DNA of 64,000 nucleotides from Aphelenchoides besseyi (Eukaryota; Nematoda; Chromadorea; Rhabditida; Aphelenchoididae), in contig JAMPIQ010000002.1 of the NCBI GenBank assembly GCA_024699855.1, positions 15,128,001 to 15,192,000 of the forward strand, read 5' to 3'. The notes beneath the pieces are model-generated. The model saw only the letters and a list, made by a program, of their open reading frames with translations, had not been told where the DNA came from and did no database searches. Within the stretch, counting starts at the first letter, position 1; each line of letters starts with the position of its first letter. Below are positions 44,444 through 56,365 of this stretch, piece by piece. A program made the translations under genes and the position numbers.

Positions 44444-44778
44444 AAAAGACTAAACAGTGAAATTGTCGAATATGATTCCAAATACAAACGACTTCACATT
44501 CTACTGTCGAAGAGTCAGAAGTTTAGATGTAAAACCAAAACTTTTAAAACCGCCGAACACTGAGAACCGAATGATTGGAAGCCCAATGTTCCAGAAGGTG
44601 GTCAAATGACCAGGTCGAGCTTTGAAGCTTCTACAAATACGATGAACAGTCGGATATCAATGCAATGCTAATTTCTGATCAACTTGCATACTCACAAGTC
44701 GATCGCGCGAACAGAATCCTGGAGTCTTCAGTTTACTCTGTTCTTCTCGTCCTGTTCAGTTGCATGCTCTTCGTGTGA

Positions 44779-46030
44779 TGGCTCTCCGTGACATCTTCAA
44801 CGCCTTCACTTGGTCGCTGCTGGTTCTCCAGTTCATTCGTTATGCTTCATCGGACTTCAGTGCCGATGGAGACAACTTGTAAGTTCCGAAACTGATTGCT
44901 CTTGTGATTCGGTTCTTTTCAGGAAGTAAAGAGAACCAGCGGTGACACAAGTACGGTCACCATGTACCTCGAGAAAGAAGAATTGAAGATGAGCTTCATA
45001 GCTCACGAGAATCCGGATTCTGCACAAACGTAAGCAATAACCCAGTACTGGCATTACAATTGCGTTTTTAGCATCGAATTATTAGTCAATGGCTGTTCGA
45101 CCAGCATCGAGTTCGGATTGACTACGGGTTCTGTTGGCGAATTCGAATACTCCGTCCAAGATTCGCTCACGGTCCCGTCTTCGGACACAAAATGCGACCC
45201 GACCTTCGAATCCACTGACAACGGATACAAAGTCGAAGTCCAAGTGGAATTAAGACTCTCATCAGAAGGCACGGCTTTGAAATCGTTTTCAAGGTTGTCT
45301 ATTGAATTCCACCTGCCAGCTGACTTCTTGGTTTTCAGAACGCGAGCCTCGACCGTCGTTTGTTAAGGAGAGCACGAAGACGTGGATTTGGATCTTGTGG
45401 TTAGTTTATGGTTCTACATCCTCATCTGTTTGTTTTTTTCAGCGCTGTTGCCGGTGTGGCCATTGTAATAGTGGCTTCAAGGGTTGTTGGTTGGATCTGC
45501 TACAAGAAGTCCACTAAACCAACTCAGCCAGCACCTGCCGGAAGTCGTCAATCCAAGACCACACGTAAAGAGAGCCCGAAGAAGCCCCAACCGGAACAAC
45601 AAGAACGACTCGAGAAACACCCCGATCTCGTTCCGTTGGGTCATTATCGTTCCGTCTCGAAGGAAAAGTCGAAGGTGTTTACAAACCCAAGTCGAAGGTA
45701 AGCTTTCTGACTTTTGCATCTGCTGGTCGAGACAGCCGCTCTTGTTGCTGCAGGTTGATGATCTGGAGCTGTCGACTTCGATCTGCAGTAACAAGAGCGC
45801 TAGACTGTCGATACCAGAGAGGTAGATGCTTAGATGCTTGAACTTGTCTGTTGAACTAGTCGCTGTTTTCCAGCGTCTCGGACCATGGATTCTCAATGAC
45901 AATCGCGCGGAGACCAACAAGATCCAGAGGAAGATACTCAACCGATTATGCTTTAACTCAATACGTTGTTCTTTTTTCGGAAATAAAAACTTTAGTTGTA
46001 CATTTCATGGACTTTCAAGCATATTCGTAG
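44779..46030 (+). CDS. Type I membrane protein, lineage-specific family, copy A
   Basis: Starts MALRDIFNAFTWSLLVLQFI at 44779, a signal peptide, then a GTAAGT donor. Ectodomain exons read VKRTSGDTSTVTMYLEKEEL and IELLVNGCSTSIEFGLTTGS with a few Cys. After two small exons comes the helix VAGVAIVIVASRVVGWICYK and a basic tail with SRQSKTTRKESPKK and HPDLVPLGHYR. The donor after SRR (45702) leads to a last exon. Phases at the first intron and around 45296 do not fit perfectly, so either the model or the gene is imperfect. The same gene lies inverted at 63190-64000. Function unknown; a cell-surface or cuticle-linked role is possible. Confidence 0.5.
45208..46010 (+). repeat. Arm A of second inverted duplication
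   Basis: Reverse complement of 63190-64000 with scattered differences. It starts in the ectodomain exon and runs past the last exon to the polyadenylation region. The true end is beyond the window, because arm B is cut at 64000. Confidence 0.85.
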
Positions 46031-46761
46031 AATGATTAAACACCTTAGAGACACTTAGTTTTTGAATTTGTTTGACGGAATTATTGAAGTGTTGATGGAT
46101 TCTTCGCGCAAATGTCACATTCAAATTACCAAATATCGTCGAACTGAATAAGAATGTAAGAGCAATTTGGTCTTACAATTTTCGATATTACGCACCGAAT
46201 CGGGATTATGGTAAGTTAAGTAATTAACTTTCTTGTCTCATTTATGTCCCATCCATGACCGGAATTTGTGTAACCGAGAAGCAAGATCCGAATTCAAAAT
46301 CTCGTCGACGATAAGCTGTCAGTCAGCTAATTATTTGGGATGAAGTTTCGGGAATATACGAACAATCGGACGGGAGATTGTTCATCGACAAAATTCGCAT
46401 CGTCCTTCGACGGTAATTGCTTATTGCGAGTGGATTGTTTTCGACGTTTCCGTTCGCCCTCTTCGCGTAATCCATAACCTTCATTTCAATTTCCAGACAT
46501 TCCAGACCAATGGATATACGCGATCTCTTTCGTATTGTATTTACCTAGGACGATAATTGATCTCACAGGTTTTTGATTAGATTTGTGATCGCAAACTATT
46601 GACTGTGTGTCCGTAGTTGTTTAACGGTTTCTGCGAGAAAGGGCGTTGATTTCGATCTTTTCGTTGAAGTACGACCATTGTGCATAAATAGTCGACGTTC
46701 GAGATTACGAATTCACTTTCGATTTCTGTTTGTACTCTTTATTCTAAGCTTAGGTAACTCA
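46031..46761. other. Upstream region of the collagen gene
   Basis: No gene seen. A TTCTAAGCTTAG acceptor-like site just before the collagen ATG (46753) could be a trans-splice site, as is usual in nematodes. Confidence 0.35.
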
Positions 46762-48566
46762 ATGGAGGGAAAAGAACGTAAAGGGGAGGCTGAAGATTTG
46801 CGAGTTGTTGCGTTCTGTGGTGTTGCTCTCTCGACTATTTCCGCTCTAATTTCTATTGTTGTTGTTCCGATGTTCTACAATCACGTTCAATACTTGCAAT
46901 CAAATATGATTGATGAAGTGGACTTTTGCAAGCTGCGTGGCAACAATATTTGGCGTGAGATATCTCAAACTCAGGTTGGTGAACGTATTCCGATTGAAAC
47001 CATGATATATGTAGGTTTTGTCTGCACGTATTCCACGGCAAGCGGGTTACTCAAGACGAAGCTACGGGACGAGCAGTGGTCGTGGATCGTCGTACGGACA
47101 GGACGCCGTTGTAAATGCCTTCGGATACTCATCGAATAGCATGACATCGTGTTGTGGATGCGGGGTACTGTGAATTTTTAACTGACGCACTAGACGTCTA
47201 ATTTGTAATCCTTTCAAAAACAAATGTCTTGGGCTTTGCTCACATTTTTGAAGGATTTGCAGATTGGAAGAGTGCTTGTGAGAAGAGTAGTGCGTGAATT
47301 ATAGCATTTAAGGTATCTCCAAGTGGGCCGCCGGGATTACCGTAACTGAAATCGTCTGAGGATATTAACTGAACTTATTTTAAGAGGACTAGATGGAAAC
47401 CCAGGTCAAGGTCAACAATAAAGTGCAATTCGACAATAATTTAAACGTTTTAGATGGACAACCCGGATTACCTGGAATGTAATAGTAGTGGTATATTTTA
47501 CATATAATTAATGTCATTTAGGGATGGCCAACCTGGTATTGCTCCACCTCAACCTTACGTTCCTCCGTGTATTCGTGAATGTCCATCAGGTAAATTGGAT
47601 TAGAAGAAATAATTTTCAGTTAAATTTTAGGACCTCCGGGAAGACCGTGAGTTTAAACTCGTGTAATGAGTGTCAACGAGGGTTAATTTAGTGGTCCTCC
47701 AGGGCCGAAAGGAATGAATGGATACGAAGGCGAGCCGGTAAGCAAGAAAATGATAACAAATAAAATAAAATACATTCTAGGGAATGAATGGACCACCAGG
47801 AACGATGGTTTGATTAAAATGCAGAACAAATAATCGCTTTCCTTAAGGGCTCTATTGGAAATATGGGACCACCGGGACCAGCAAGTTTATTGCCCGAGTT
47901 GCATTCTAACTAGTTTATTTTAGCCTGGTATAAATGGACTAGATGGTGAACCGGTAAGAAAAGTTGAATCTTCAATCATAATTGTTATTTGTAGGGAACT
48001 CCAGGACCTGACGGTGTTTTGATCGACATAATGGGAACTCCAGGGCCTATGGTTTGATCAAGTGTTGTCATCAGTTTACTTTGAATTGATTGCAGGGAAA
48101 CCCGGGGCCGTTAGGATCTCCGGTAAGTTAAATTCTGCAAATCATAATTACAGTCGATTTATTTAAGGGACCTCTCGGACCTTTGGGTACTTTTGTCGAT
48201 GAAAAATAAGGATATATGTTTGATTTTAGGAATGCCGGGATATCCAGGAAAACAAGGGCCGATGGGACCGGTAATGTTTAGTCTTTTACTCGCGACTTAT
48301 AACGATTTTAGATGGGTGATATGGGACCAAGTGGACCACCGGGATTACCGTGATTTAAATTCTTGAGACCATTAAATGAACTCATTTCAGTGGGCCAGAT
48401 GGAAATCCGGGGCCAGGTTTAAAATACTCGTAGTTCAACAATAATTCCAACATTCCAGATGGTCTGCCCGGCAACAACGGCGACTGCTCGTATTGTCCAA
48501 CACCACGAACAGCCCCGGTAGTTTTTAATCTGGTGTTCTCTCATTTTCTATTCGTAGGGATACTAA
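46762..48566 (+). CDS. Nematode cuticle collagen with micro-exons
   Basis: The N-terminal domain LRVVAFCGVALSTISALISI, VVVPMFYNHVQYLQSNMIDE and VDFCKLRGNNIW is the Col_cuticle_N signature (membrane anchor or signal plus conserved Cys). The next exon has the subtilisin-type site SARIPRQAGYSRRS and a Cys cluster SCCGCG. About fifteen tiny exons of 12-60 bp follow, each coding Gly-X-Y triplets (PGLDGNPG, GPPGPKGMNGYEGEP, GMNGPPGTM, GTPGPDG and others), interrupted once by APPQPYVPPCIRECPSG. The C-terminal Cys pair NNGDCSYCPTPRTAP precedes GY and TAA at 48564. Collagens trimerise and are secreted by the hypodermis. The high intron number is unusual for this family. Confidence 0.9.
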
Positions 48567-48736
48567 TTGGTCCTTCAATATCGATAACATTGAGAGCGTT
48601 CAGTTTCGTTTTTCCATTGAGAACGGTATCAAACTTTTATGTTTCTTTTCGTTGGTTTCGAGTTTTAGATATTCGAAATAACAGAAGTCGAAATAAAACT
48701 TTCATATCAGGAATGTTTATTTCGAAAAACAACGAT

Positions 48737-49660
48737 TCACTGTTGCATTTGATCGCTTGGACCGGCGTTTGGTTCGGTGATATTCTGAAAGATCGACAAC
48801 AGGTTTCGACTAAAAGAACTTACTGTAACTTCGGCGAATCGCTCTCGAAGCAAATGTAGAAGCATTTCAGTTCGTTTCAATTGATATTGTGTAGCTCGAC
48901 TGTTCCACGCTTCAGTTTCCGTTTCCACCGTCTCGTTCTTGTCGTCTTTTTTCTTTGACGGTTCCGATTTGAACTTCCACGAGTATGTTCCTTTGGTTGG
49001 ATTGTACCTGAGAATCGAACGTTTACTACAATTAAGTGTTTGAACACCCACTGAAGCATATCGACGACGTTCGAAAGCGCGGTTTTCAACGGTTCCGCAG
49101 CATCCACAATTCTCGAGTTGACCACCGAATACAAGTCTGGAGCTTGATAGACGATTCCTCTCAGAACGTAGTAGTAACACAAAGGAGTGACTGAAAATCG
49201 AACAAACCAACTACTAACAATCACCTACCACTTAATGGACTTGTTCGTATTTGTTTTCTGATCACATACAACGGCGGTCGACTTTTATGCAAAACGTATT
49301 GTATTCCCGTCATTCGTCTGAAATATTGTCAACGTGCTGATTAATGCTCAGAGGTTGCTTACGCTAATTGCGTCTCTAAATCTTTTGGATTTCCTTGAAA
49401 CAAATTCGCTTGCATTCGAAGCTGTTCGTTATCGGAGGTTCGCTCGTAGAAGTGAGTGTTGTTCGGATCGCAAAAGTAGCTGAGAACGTTGTGTTCGTTG
49501 ATTTGATTTTCCGGCCATGCGGGATTCTGGTAGGTCAAACAGAGTGGATTGAGAACTTCTGGTTGTTGCGGAAATGACTGATTGACTGAAAGAACAATGA
49601 AAGTACTTGAATGCAAAACCACTTACATCTTCCGGACATATTCATTTGCATGTTGTTCAT
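48737..49660 (-). CDS. med6: Mediator subunit MED6
   Basis: MED6 is a head-module subunit linking activators and RNA polymerase II. From 49660 it reads MNNMQMNMSGR|FNQSFP; then NPAWPENQINEHNVLSYFCD and FYERTSDNEQLRMQAN match the family start (W-I, L-D-Y-F, FYDRTCNNE). Later YYYVLRGIVYQAPDLYSVVN and SRIVDA match the Y-I-I-x-G-x-IYQAPDL-x-x-V-x-NSR block. YNPTKGTYSWKFK and LLLDLRQKF-like LLHLLRERFAEV end the core. The C-terminus is VT|NITEPNAGPSDQMQQ and TGA (48737). All introns are short. A TTTTAG acceptor lies just before the start. It overlaps no neighbour and is convergent with the collagen gene. Confidence 0.92.
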
Positions 49661-49873
49661 GTTTGATGCTAAAAGTTGAGATTACAAATCGGACGTCTGC
49701 TAATACTGAGATATAAACGGACATAATCAACCGTTCGAAAAATATTCTTTCTCATAATATTAGCTTTATTTATGTAAAACTTTCATAACAACAACAATAA
49801 CTGTCTAATCTAATCCTGTGGACAACAACTGTGAAAATTATGAGAAAACAACAACGATAAATTAACAACATCA

Positions 49874-52651
49874 CTACTTCAAAAGGCCATTTCGTATCAA
49901 CAGTTCTTTGAGAAGCGATTTATCAACGATCACCACGCCACGTGCATATAATGTCTCTCGCAACTTGACTAATTCAGTAAACACAAACGCTGAAGCATAA
50001 CATCGAGCAGCAGTGGAAGTCGGTTGAATGTGAACGGTAACACTTTTGTCCGAATATAATCTGTAGCTTTGATTCTCACCGAACAATACTACCGCATTGA
50101 GGAAGAACGACTCGGTTATGGCAAGCCTACAAGTGGATAGATAAGAGTAAAAACATAAGGTCGACGAACTTCAAACGTGCATATACATCTAAGATTCCGC
50201 CTGCTTTCTGATCATCCTCTTGATCCATCTTAACCTTTGCACATTCGTCTCGCAATTGCTGTCGTATTTGTTTCGCTTCTTCAAGTCGATGGTAATTGAT
50301 ACCCGATTTTTCGCACCATTGCTGAAAGAAGTTCAATACAAACAAGCTTTTTGAATCGAATTACTCTGCCAAACTGCGTGGTCTGCCTTTTGTAATGTCG
50401 GAAGATTTTGACGATTCTTCCGTGGTCGTTGTCCATCACATGACATGCGCCTAACATAACTTTCTGTTCCTCTTGTGTTTTCTTGTCCAAGTAATCGGGT
50501 CGTACGAGAATGTCGTCAACAGAACAACAAGCGGCAACAATCAGACCTTCGGTCAAACAGTGATGCTTGTGGCAAGTGGCAAGAAAACGACCGAAGATTG
50601 GTGATACGGGAAGACGGCGAATCTTTTCGCCCAACTCCGTTAGTTTGTATTCCAAACTGAAATTACAATTTTCATTCGATCATTACGAAGACAACAAACC
50701 TCAGTTTCTTGGTCACATCCGTGCGAACGAAAGAATGTCGTTGTATTTGAAAGACTCCCGGATATACTTGAAAATCGATCAACTCCAATATGTACAACTC
50801 GTCCAATGCAGTACACCATTCGCGTTCGGTCGGATTGTCGAGCAAATCGATTTGGCGTGGTGTTCGTATTCCGACGGTGATCAGATTCATGAGCACTTCA
50901 CTCAAATTGCTTCGTCGAATTTCGGGTGTTGTGGCTTCGGACATTTTGTCGTAGACGTCTTTCGAATACAAACGAAAACACTTTCCAGTAGACGTTCGAC
51001 CCGCACGTCCAGCTCGTTGAATTGCTTGTGCTTTGGAAACCGGTCTGATAATCAAATGATTCGCACGCTGTTCGGGAACGTACACTCTGAAATGATCTCA
51101 TCAATGCAATTGCAAATAGTTACTCACTTCTGTTTCACTTTTCCACAATCAATCACCACCCTCACATCGGGTATCGTAATCGAAGTCTCAGCGATGTTTG
51201 TTGCCACAACGATTTTTCGATTGCCCTAAAGTCGAAACGGTTCGAATACGTGAATCGAAATGACCAACCGTTTGAACTTCAAAAACCGCCTTCTGAACAT
51301 CGTCATTTCGAACTTGAGCGTAGAAGGGAACAACTCGAATTGGACGTTCAGTCGTTGAGTTCTCTTTCATTATCGCACGACAAACAGATTCGATTTCTTC
51401 TTGACCGGTCAAAAACACAAGAAAGCTGTGGCTAAAAGCGAAGCGTTCAATATTCGTGAAAACAACTCACTCCAAGGGACATTCTTGATGCAATTGACTA
51501 ACCGCTTCCAAAGTCATATCGCAGTATTCGTCTCTTTGAAATGTTTCAACATCAACGTCGGCATGAAGAAGCTAAAAGAGCGACGAATACAAAATGCATC
51601 CGAATTCGTGTACTTACATTAACAGGATAGGAACGACCGGGAATCAAAAAGGCGGGAGCATTGCCAAAATAAGTTTGCAACTTTTCGGCGTTCATCGTAG
51701 CTGACATCAAAACCAATTTCAACGGTTTCGTTCGCTCTTTTTGGATTTTACGAATCACATACATAAGAACGTCCGATGCCATTGAGCGTTCGTGTACTTC
51801 ATCGAGCACAATGCAGGCGTATTGTGAAAGAGATGGATCGTTGGCGTATTCTTTCAAAAGCATTCCATCAGTCAAGTAGACCAATTGTGTTGCTTTGGAA
51901 GTGACATTTTCGAAACGATATTTGTATCCGATCTACAAGTCGATTGAAGAAAACAATACGCTCTTTATTTACCTCTTCTCCCAAAGTTACACCACGTTGT
52001 CTCGCAACCATGGAAGCCAACGAATAAGCAGCAACACGTCGAGGCTGAGTAACAGCAACTTGTTCGCTTGGAATTGTAATGTGGTCGATAATGTACTGAA
52101 AACAATCAAATAAACGAAGAAAAAGTTTGTAGCATTACCTGTGGAATGATCGTACTCTTGCCGCTGCCCGTCTCACCAATGAGAATTGTTGTTTGATTAT
52201 CGTAAATTACTCCAATAATCTTGTCCTTATGTTCTTCCACTGGTAAAAACTAAAAACAAGCATTTCCAAAAGATCACAAGCCATTACTGACGTTTTGTTT
52301 TAGAATTGGAGATGGTTCGGCAACCATCGGCTTCACGACATTCGTTGGTAATTTCCTCACCGTAAGTTTCTTTGCAAGTTTTGCCGGAGACGGCCGACCC
52401 ACGGGAATCTCGTCGACCACCGTTGGCTTCGGACGTACGGGGCCAATGAATGGTTGTGAGCTCGGCGTTTGGAAATCATCGGAATTTTGATTATCATCGG
52501 ATCGAGACGGTCGTCGTAGAGGAGTTACTGGAGCGGATGTTGACAAACCGTTCTGCTGTCCATTGGAAATTGGAGTAGTTGTTCCACTGGAACAAGGTGT
52601 AACTTCGTAATCCACAAGTTTCGGCACTGATCCGGATGGAGTCTTGTACAT
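49874..52651 (-). CDS. dhx33: DEAH-box RNA helicase, DHX33-like
   Basis: A multi-exon helicase of the DEAH/RHA family, most like DHX33 (nucleolar rRNA transcription and ribosome assembly). From [11 protein letters not shown] (52651) a disordered Pro/Ser head precedes motif [10 protein letters not shown], Ia [17 protein letters not shown] (DEVH rather than DEAH), [31 protein letters not shown] and [11 protein letters not shown]. The winged-helix and ratchet region has [17 protein letters not shown] and [14 protein letters not shown]; the OB-fold has [20 protein letters not shown] and [12 protein letters not shown]. It ends NGLLK-TAG at 49874. It shares a 160-bp divergent promoter region with PIH1D1. 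Confidence 0.9.
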
Positions 52652-52810
52652 TGTAGACACAAAACAATCAAATTTTGATCATTTACAGGAAAAATAACCG
52701 ACTCTAGCATTAACACAATGCCAACGCAGAAACGGGCGGGAACGCATCGAGACTTGGAAATCGAACAGAATCACTTCGTTTGGTTAAGTTTTCGTTCAGT
52801 TCAATCAACA

Positions 52811-54274
52811 ATGGAAGAGAAAAAAAGCGGGAATGTGGCCACGAAATTAGCAAACGATGCTCGTGATTACTGGGAAGTTCAACCGGAAGAGGGATTTGTG
52901 TTCAAAACTGAGGTTTGTGTTCTCTAATGTTTTGGTGAAATCTTGTTATTTCAGTGCTCAATCAAAGGCCCTTCTCCAGCATCATCCAAACTGTTCATCA
53001 ATGTTGGGCATTGTTCTCAGCTGCCGCCGCCTATGGAAGATTGGAATGAGGATGAGTTGATGCAGAAACTGGAGTCGGATCTGACTCAAATTCGTGTTCC
53101 CATTTCCGTCGGCTCATTGGAATCAACATTCGATAAGCAAAAGAAATCGGCACGCAAAGTCGATGTGATCATGAACAGCGTTTTCTATCGAAAACGTGTA
53201 GATGGTTCCGAGTTCTATCGTCAACTCATGTTTATGATTATCATACCTGATATCGAACTTAAGCACGGACTGAACATCAACACTAAATCCCACGTCGTTC
53301 TTCGCAAAACTCATGTTTGGGATCGACTTTCCGTACAATACATTCGCAAAACACCGTCCGAATGTTTGATCAAGGATGACAGGTTGCCAAAACCAATCAA
53401 CTACGTGAGCTTAAAGCTTCAGAAGGAGGAACTATACTTTAGCTGCTCCTCGCCAAATGACTCATATTGCATATAAATCGACTGCAATTGTCGAGTACAT
53501 CAATAATTACTGGAACACTATAGTGCGGAAATCACTGTGCATCAAGATGCGATACGACAAACTATCAGTCGCAACGCGCTCACTTCTGTTTAAAAAAAGC
53601 ACGCGCGTTCTTTTTCTGAGCAGAGGATCACCAGCGCTTTGGCTTTTTCTGAGCAGAGGATCACCAGCGCTTTGGCTTTTTCTGAGCAGAGGATCACCAG
53701 CGCTTTGGCTCAGAAAAAGAACGCGCGTGCTTTTTTTAAACAGAAGTGAGCGCGTTGCGACTGATAGTTTGTCGTATCGCATCTTGATGCACAGTGATTT
53801 CCGCACTATAGTGTTCCAGTAATTATTGATGTACTCGACAATTGCAGTCGATTTATATGCAATATGAGTCATTTGGCGAGGAGCAGCTAAAGTATAGTTT
53901 GCCCCTTCAGAAGATTGGTCAAACACTATGTTGTAGGAAGATATCGAACAGTCGCCGGCATTGAAAATGCAAAACTTTCAGGCCCGTGTGATAGCCGGAC
54001 GTTTTGTTGAGGTAACAGTACAACCCACGGATACGAACGGAGTTATGATTGAAGACGTCAAAAGGTAAACAATCACTTTCTTCAGCCACATGAATACGTC
54101 TATTTCAGACTGCGAATCAAGTTGAACGAAGATCGAATAGTTGTGATCGTGGACAACAAACGTGCAGTTGTCGACTTCTACTCACCATTTCGTTTCATGG
54201 CCGACGATGTGGACGCCGATTTCGATTCCCAACGGTCGTCACTGACAATCAGAGTGCCAATCGATTGGCTATAA
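52811..54274 (+). CDS. pih1d1: PIH1 domain-containing protein 1 (R2TP complex)
   Basis: PIH1D1 is the adaptor of the R2TP-HSP90 assembly machine for snoRNPs, PIKKs and polymerase II. Four exons join in frame: MEEKKSGNVATKLANDARDY to KTE; CSIKGPSPASSKLFINVGHC with SQLPPP, RVPISVG and VDVIMNSVFYRK (the PIH1 domain) to PKPINY at 53404; ARVIAGRFVEVTVQPTDTNG from 53982; and LRIKLNEDRIVVIVDNKRAV with YSPFRFMADDVDADF (the CS domain), ending VPIDWL and TAA at 54272. The third junction spans an intron that contains a 479-bp palindromic transposon. Without the insert the intron would be about 90 bp. Confidence 0.88.
53426..53904. mobile_element. Palindromic foldback MITE with 9-bp target duplication
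   Basis: A 479-bp element of two arms of about 200 bp that are almost perfect reverse complements, around a centre of three 33-bp tandem units (GAGCAGAGGATCACCAGCGC plus T-rich tail). Outer ends are GAGGAACTATACTTT and, in reverse, GGGCAAACTATACTTT. It is flanked by CTTCAGAAG on both sides (53417-53425 and 53905-53913). A 9-bp duplication with long inverted repeats fits a Mutator-like element; an 8-bp reading would fit hAT. It codes for nothing. Open frames across it exist on both strands only because of the palindrome. Confidence 0.9.
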
Positions 54275-54754
54275 CTCTCTATGCTAAATACTTGCTTTCA
54301 ATTTCATTGTTGATTTTCTTGTTAACATCTTGCAACAAAGATTTATTGTAACCAATCAACTCAAATTATAATTACGATGAGTGCGTACGACAACAGAAGT
54401 CGCTGATTGTACGCACATACACAAGAAATACGATTAATTAATTACCGATTCGAGCTCGGAATTGTCAATGATTATCGAGAACTTCTTTTTGACTGTCAGA
54501 AGGAAACAAGGTGTTATAATCGTTTTTATGATTGAAAGGAGGACATTACAACACAAAAAAGAAGAGGGACCTTTTCGCGATGCGCAAAAGGAGGTTCCGT
54601 TTTGACGGACAAATACATATTGTTATATAAATGAGAGAAACGAGGTACAAAGGGATTAATGGAAACAGCGTTTTAAATAAACGAAACAGTGGGACAAACA
54701 GCCGAGGATTAAAGTGATCAACAAAAATGGGCAGCTAGAAATCCGTACATGCAC
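54275..54754. other. Intergenic region between convergent genes
   Basis: AT-rich with several AATAAA-like signals; no gene. A short inverted GAGGGACCTTTTCGCG...GCGCAAAAGGAGGTTCC pair near 54565-54600 could be a terminator-like hairpin. Confidence 0.35.
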
Positions 54755-56365
54755 TTAAGCTGTCTGTTCCACGGCGTCCGATTCGTTATTCGGAGAATCG
54801 TCGGCTCCATTAGCTTCGCTGTCCATTGGCTCATCAGCGTCCGTTTTGCTCTCGTTGTTATTCGAGTTCTGTTCGGTGGCTTTGACATTTCGCGCCGGAC
54901 GTCCACGTTTCTTTCCCGTTGATGCGGGAGCGGTTGGATTGCGAGCTGCCGGAGCTTTTCGAGTTTGTTTGGCAGGTGGTAAGGCAGTTTCGTCTAAAGA
55001 GAATACGTTAACTGGATGATTTAAAATGGAAAACAAACCTTGTTCGCTTTCGGCTTCATCGGCCTCCGGTTCGCTTTCGTGATCGTCGAGTTCCATTTCT
55101 TCATTTTCGTCTTCCGAATCCTTCTTTCCACGTCCGGTTGCCGCACCTCGGCCTCGACCTCGACCCCTTCCACGACCGCGACCAGCCGTCGTTTTGGGTG
55201 GACTTTTCGGAGCTCCAGCACTTGCACGCGATGGACGTCCTCTACCACGAGCCGAAACTGCACGAGTTGTCTTCTTTTTGCTTTCGTAATCGGAACCATC
55301 GTCCTGTTCGAAGTCATCTTCGTCATCCGAGTCGGTGGCTGCTTTTCGTTTCTTGCCTCGACCGGCTGCCGCAGCTCCTCGACCACGAGCCGAACTTTTG
55401 CGGCCACCACGAACAACGTTAAGACCACCGGGTTCTTCGTCATCAACTTCGGCCACTACTAAGTTTATATCGATTAACAAACAAACGATCGAAACAAACC
55501 TGTGGCAGCATCCGGATTGGCATAATCGATGTTTGTACGCGTTGAACGTCGTGGACGAGTAGCCGCCAATGGACCGGCGGATTCGGTCGAAGTGGCCTAA
55601 AGACGTGAATAAACAACTGAGTAAAAGATAAAAACTCATTACTTGGGAACCTCCCATAGCATTTGCTTCAGCAACAACAGGATCAACTTTCTTTCCACGA
55701 CCACGTCCACGTTTTGTTGTGCCTTCAGCTTCTTTCTTCTCTTTTTCTTTTTGATGTTCAGCTTCACGTTTGGCGGCTTCCTCTTCGACCTGCTCGTCCA
55801 TTTCTTCTGCCGATTGAACCATCCATTTGGGTAAAGCCTTTTTCTGAAATGACAACATCAGAACTGAAGACTACAAATGCTTGTTTACCTTTTGTTCGTC
55901 AGGTTTCGATGGAGATTCTTCGGTGGGTTTTGCTGATTCTTTTACTGGAGCCTCAACCTTCAATGATGCGGTTTCTTCAGTCAATTGGTGGGTTTGTTCG
56001 GAGTTTGGATCTTGTGCGGCGCTGCTCGACGGGTCTTCAGCAGATTTGTTCTCCTCGGTGTTCGTCTTTTCGACTTCCGATTGAACGGCTCCAGTATCCG
56101 GATTATTGGTAGCATTCTCTTCGGCTTTTGCATCTGAAGCCAACTTTTCGACGGTACGTTCTTCGGCTTCCGAAACCGAGGTTTCGGTTTTGTTCGCATT
56201 GCCGTTGGGTGCACGTTCCAACTCCGAGGAACCGGCCTCCTCCTTCTCCGCACCATCGCCTGCTGGATTTGCTGCAGCCGCATTCTTCAAGGCTTCAGCG
56301 TTGTCGGAATTCGACGTTGCCGTCTCCGCAACTGATTTCTCCTCCACTTTGACCTCTTCGGACAT
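54755..56365 (-). CDS. Disordered nuclear protein with AT-hooks and RG repeats
   Basis: Starts MSEEVKVEEKSVAETATSNS (56365), an acidic Ala/Glu/Ser-rich region of about 160 residues, then KALPKWMVQSAEEMDEQVEE, KRGRGRGKKVDP, ARGRGAAAAGRGKKRKAATD, an acidic DSDDEDDFEQDD block, SARGRGRPSRAS (AT-hook core R-G-R-P), a (GR)n run and KKRGRPARNVKA (a second AT-hook). It ends DAVEQTA and TAA at 54755. Introns are at EQK|KKALP, GSQ|ATSTES, AAT|VVAEVD and EQG|DETALP. It probably binds AT-rich DNA or RNA in the nucleus, in the style of HMGA or LEDGF. No ordered domain; orthologue not identified. Confidence 0.75.

Noticed and set aside
53457..53926. Open frames on both strands with repeated RGSPALW-type segments
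   Set aside because: They lie wholly in the palindromic transposon. The symmetry and the 33-bp triplicate (a multiple of three) keep both strands open by chance.
53405..53981. PIH1D1 disrupted by transposon insertion
   Set aside because: A GTGAGC donor lies just before the insertion and a TTTCAG acceptor after it, joining PINY to ARVIAG in phase 0. The element is intronic and the gene should be intact.
55040..55562. Long plus-strand frames over 55040-55834
   Set aside because: These are antisense to the RG-rich, AT-hook gene; its GC-rich repetitive codons suppress stops on the other strand.
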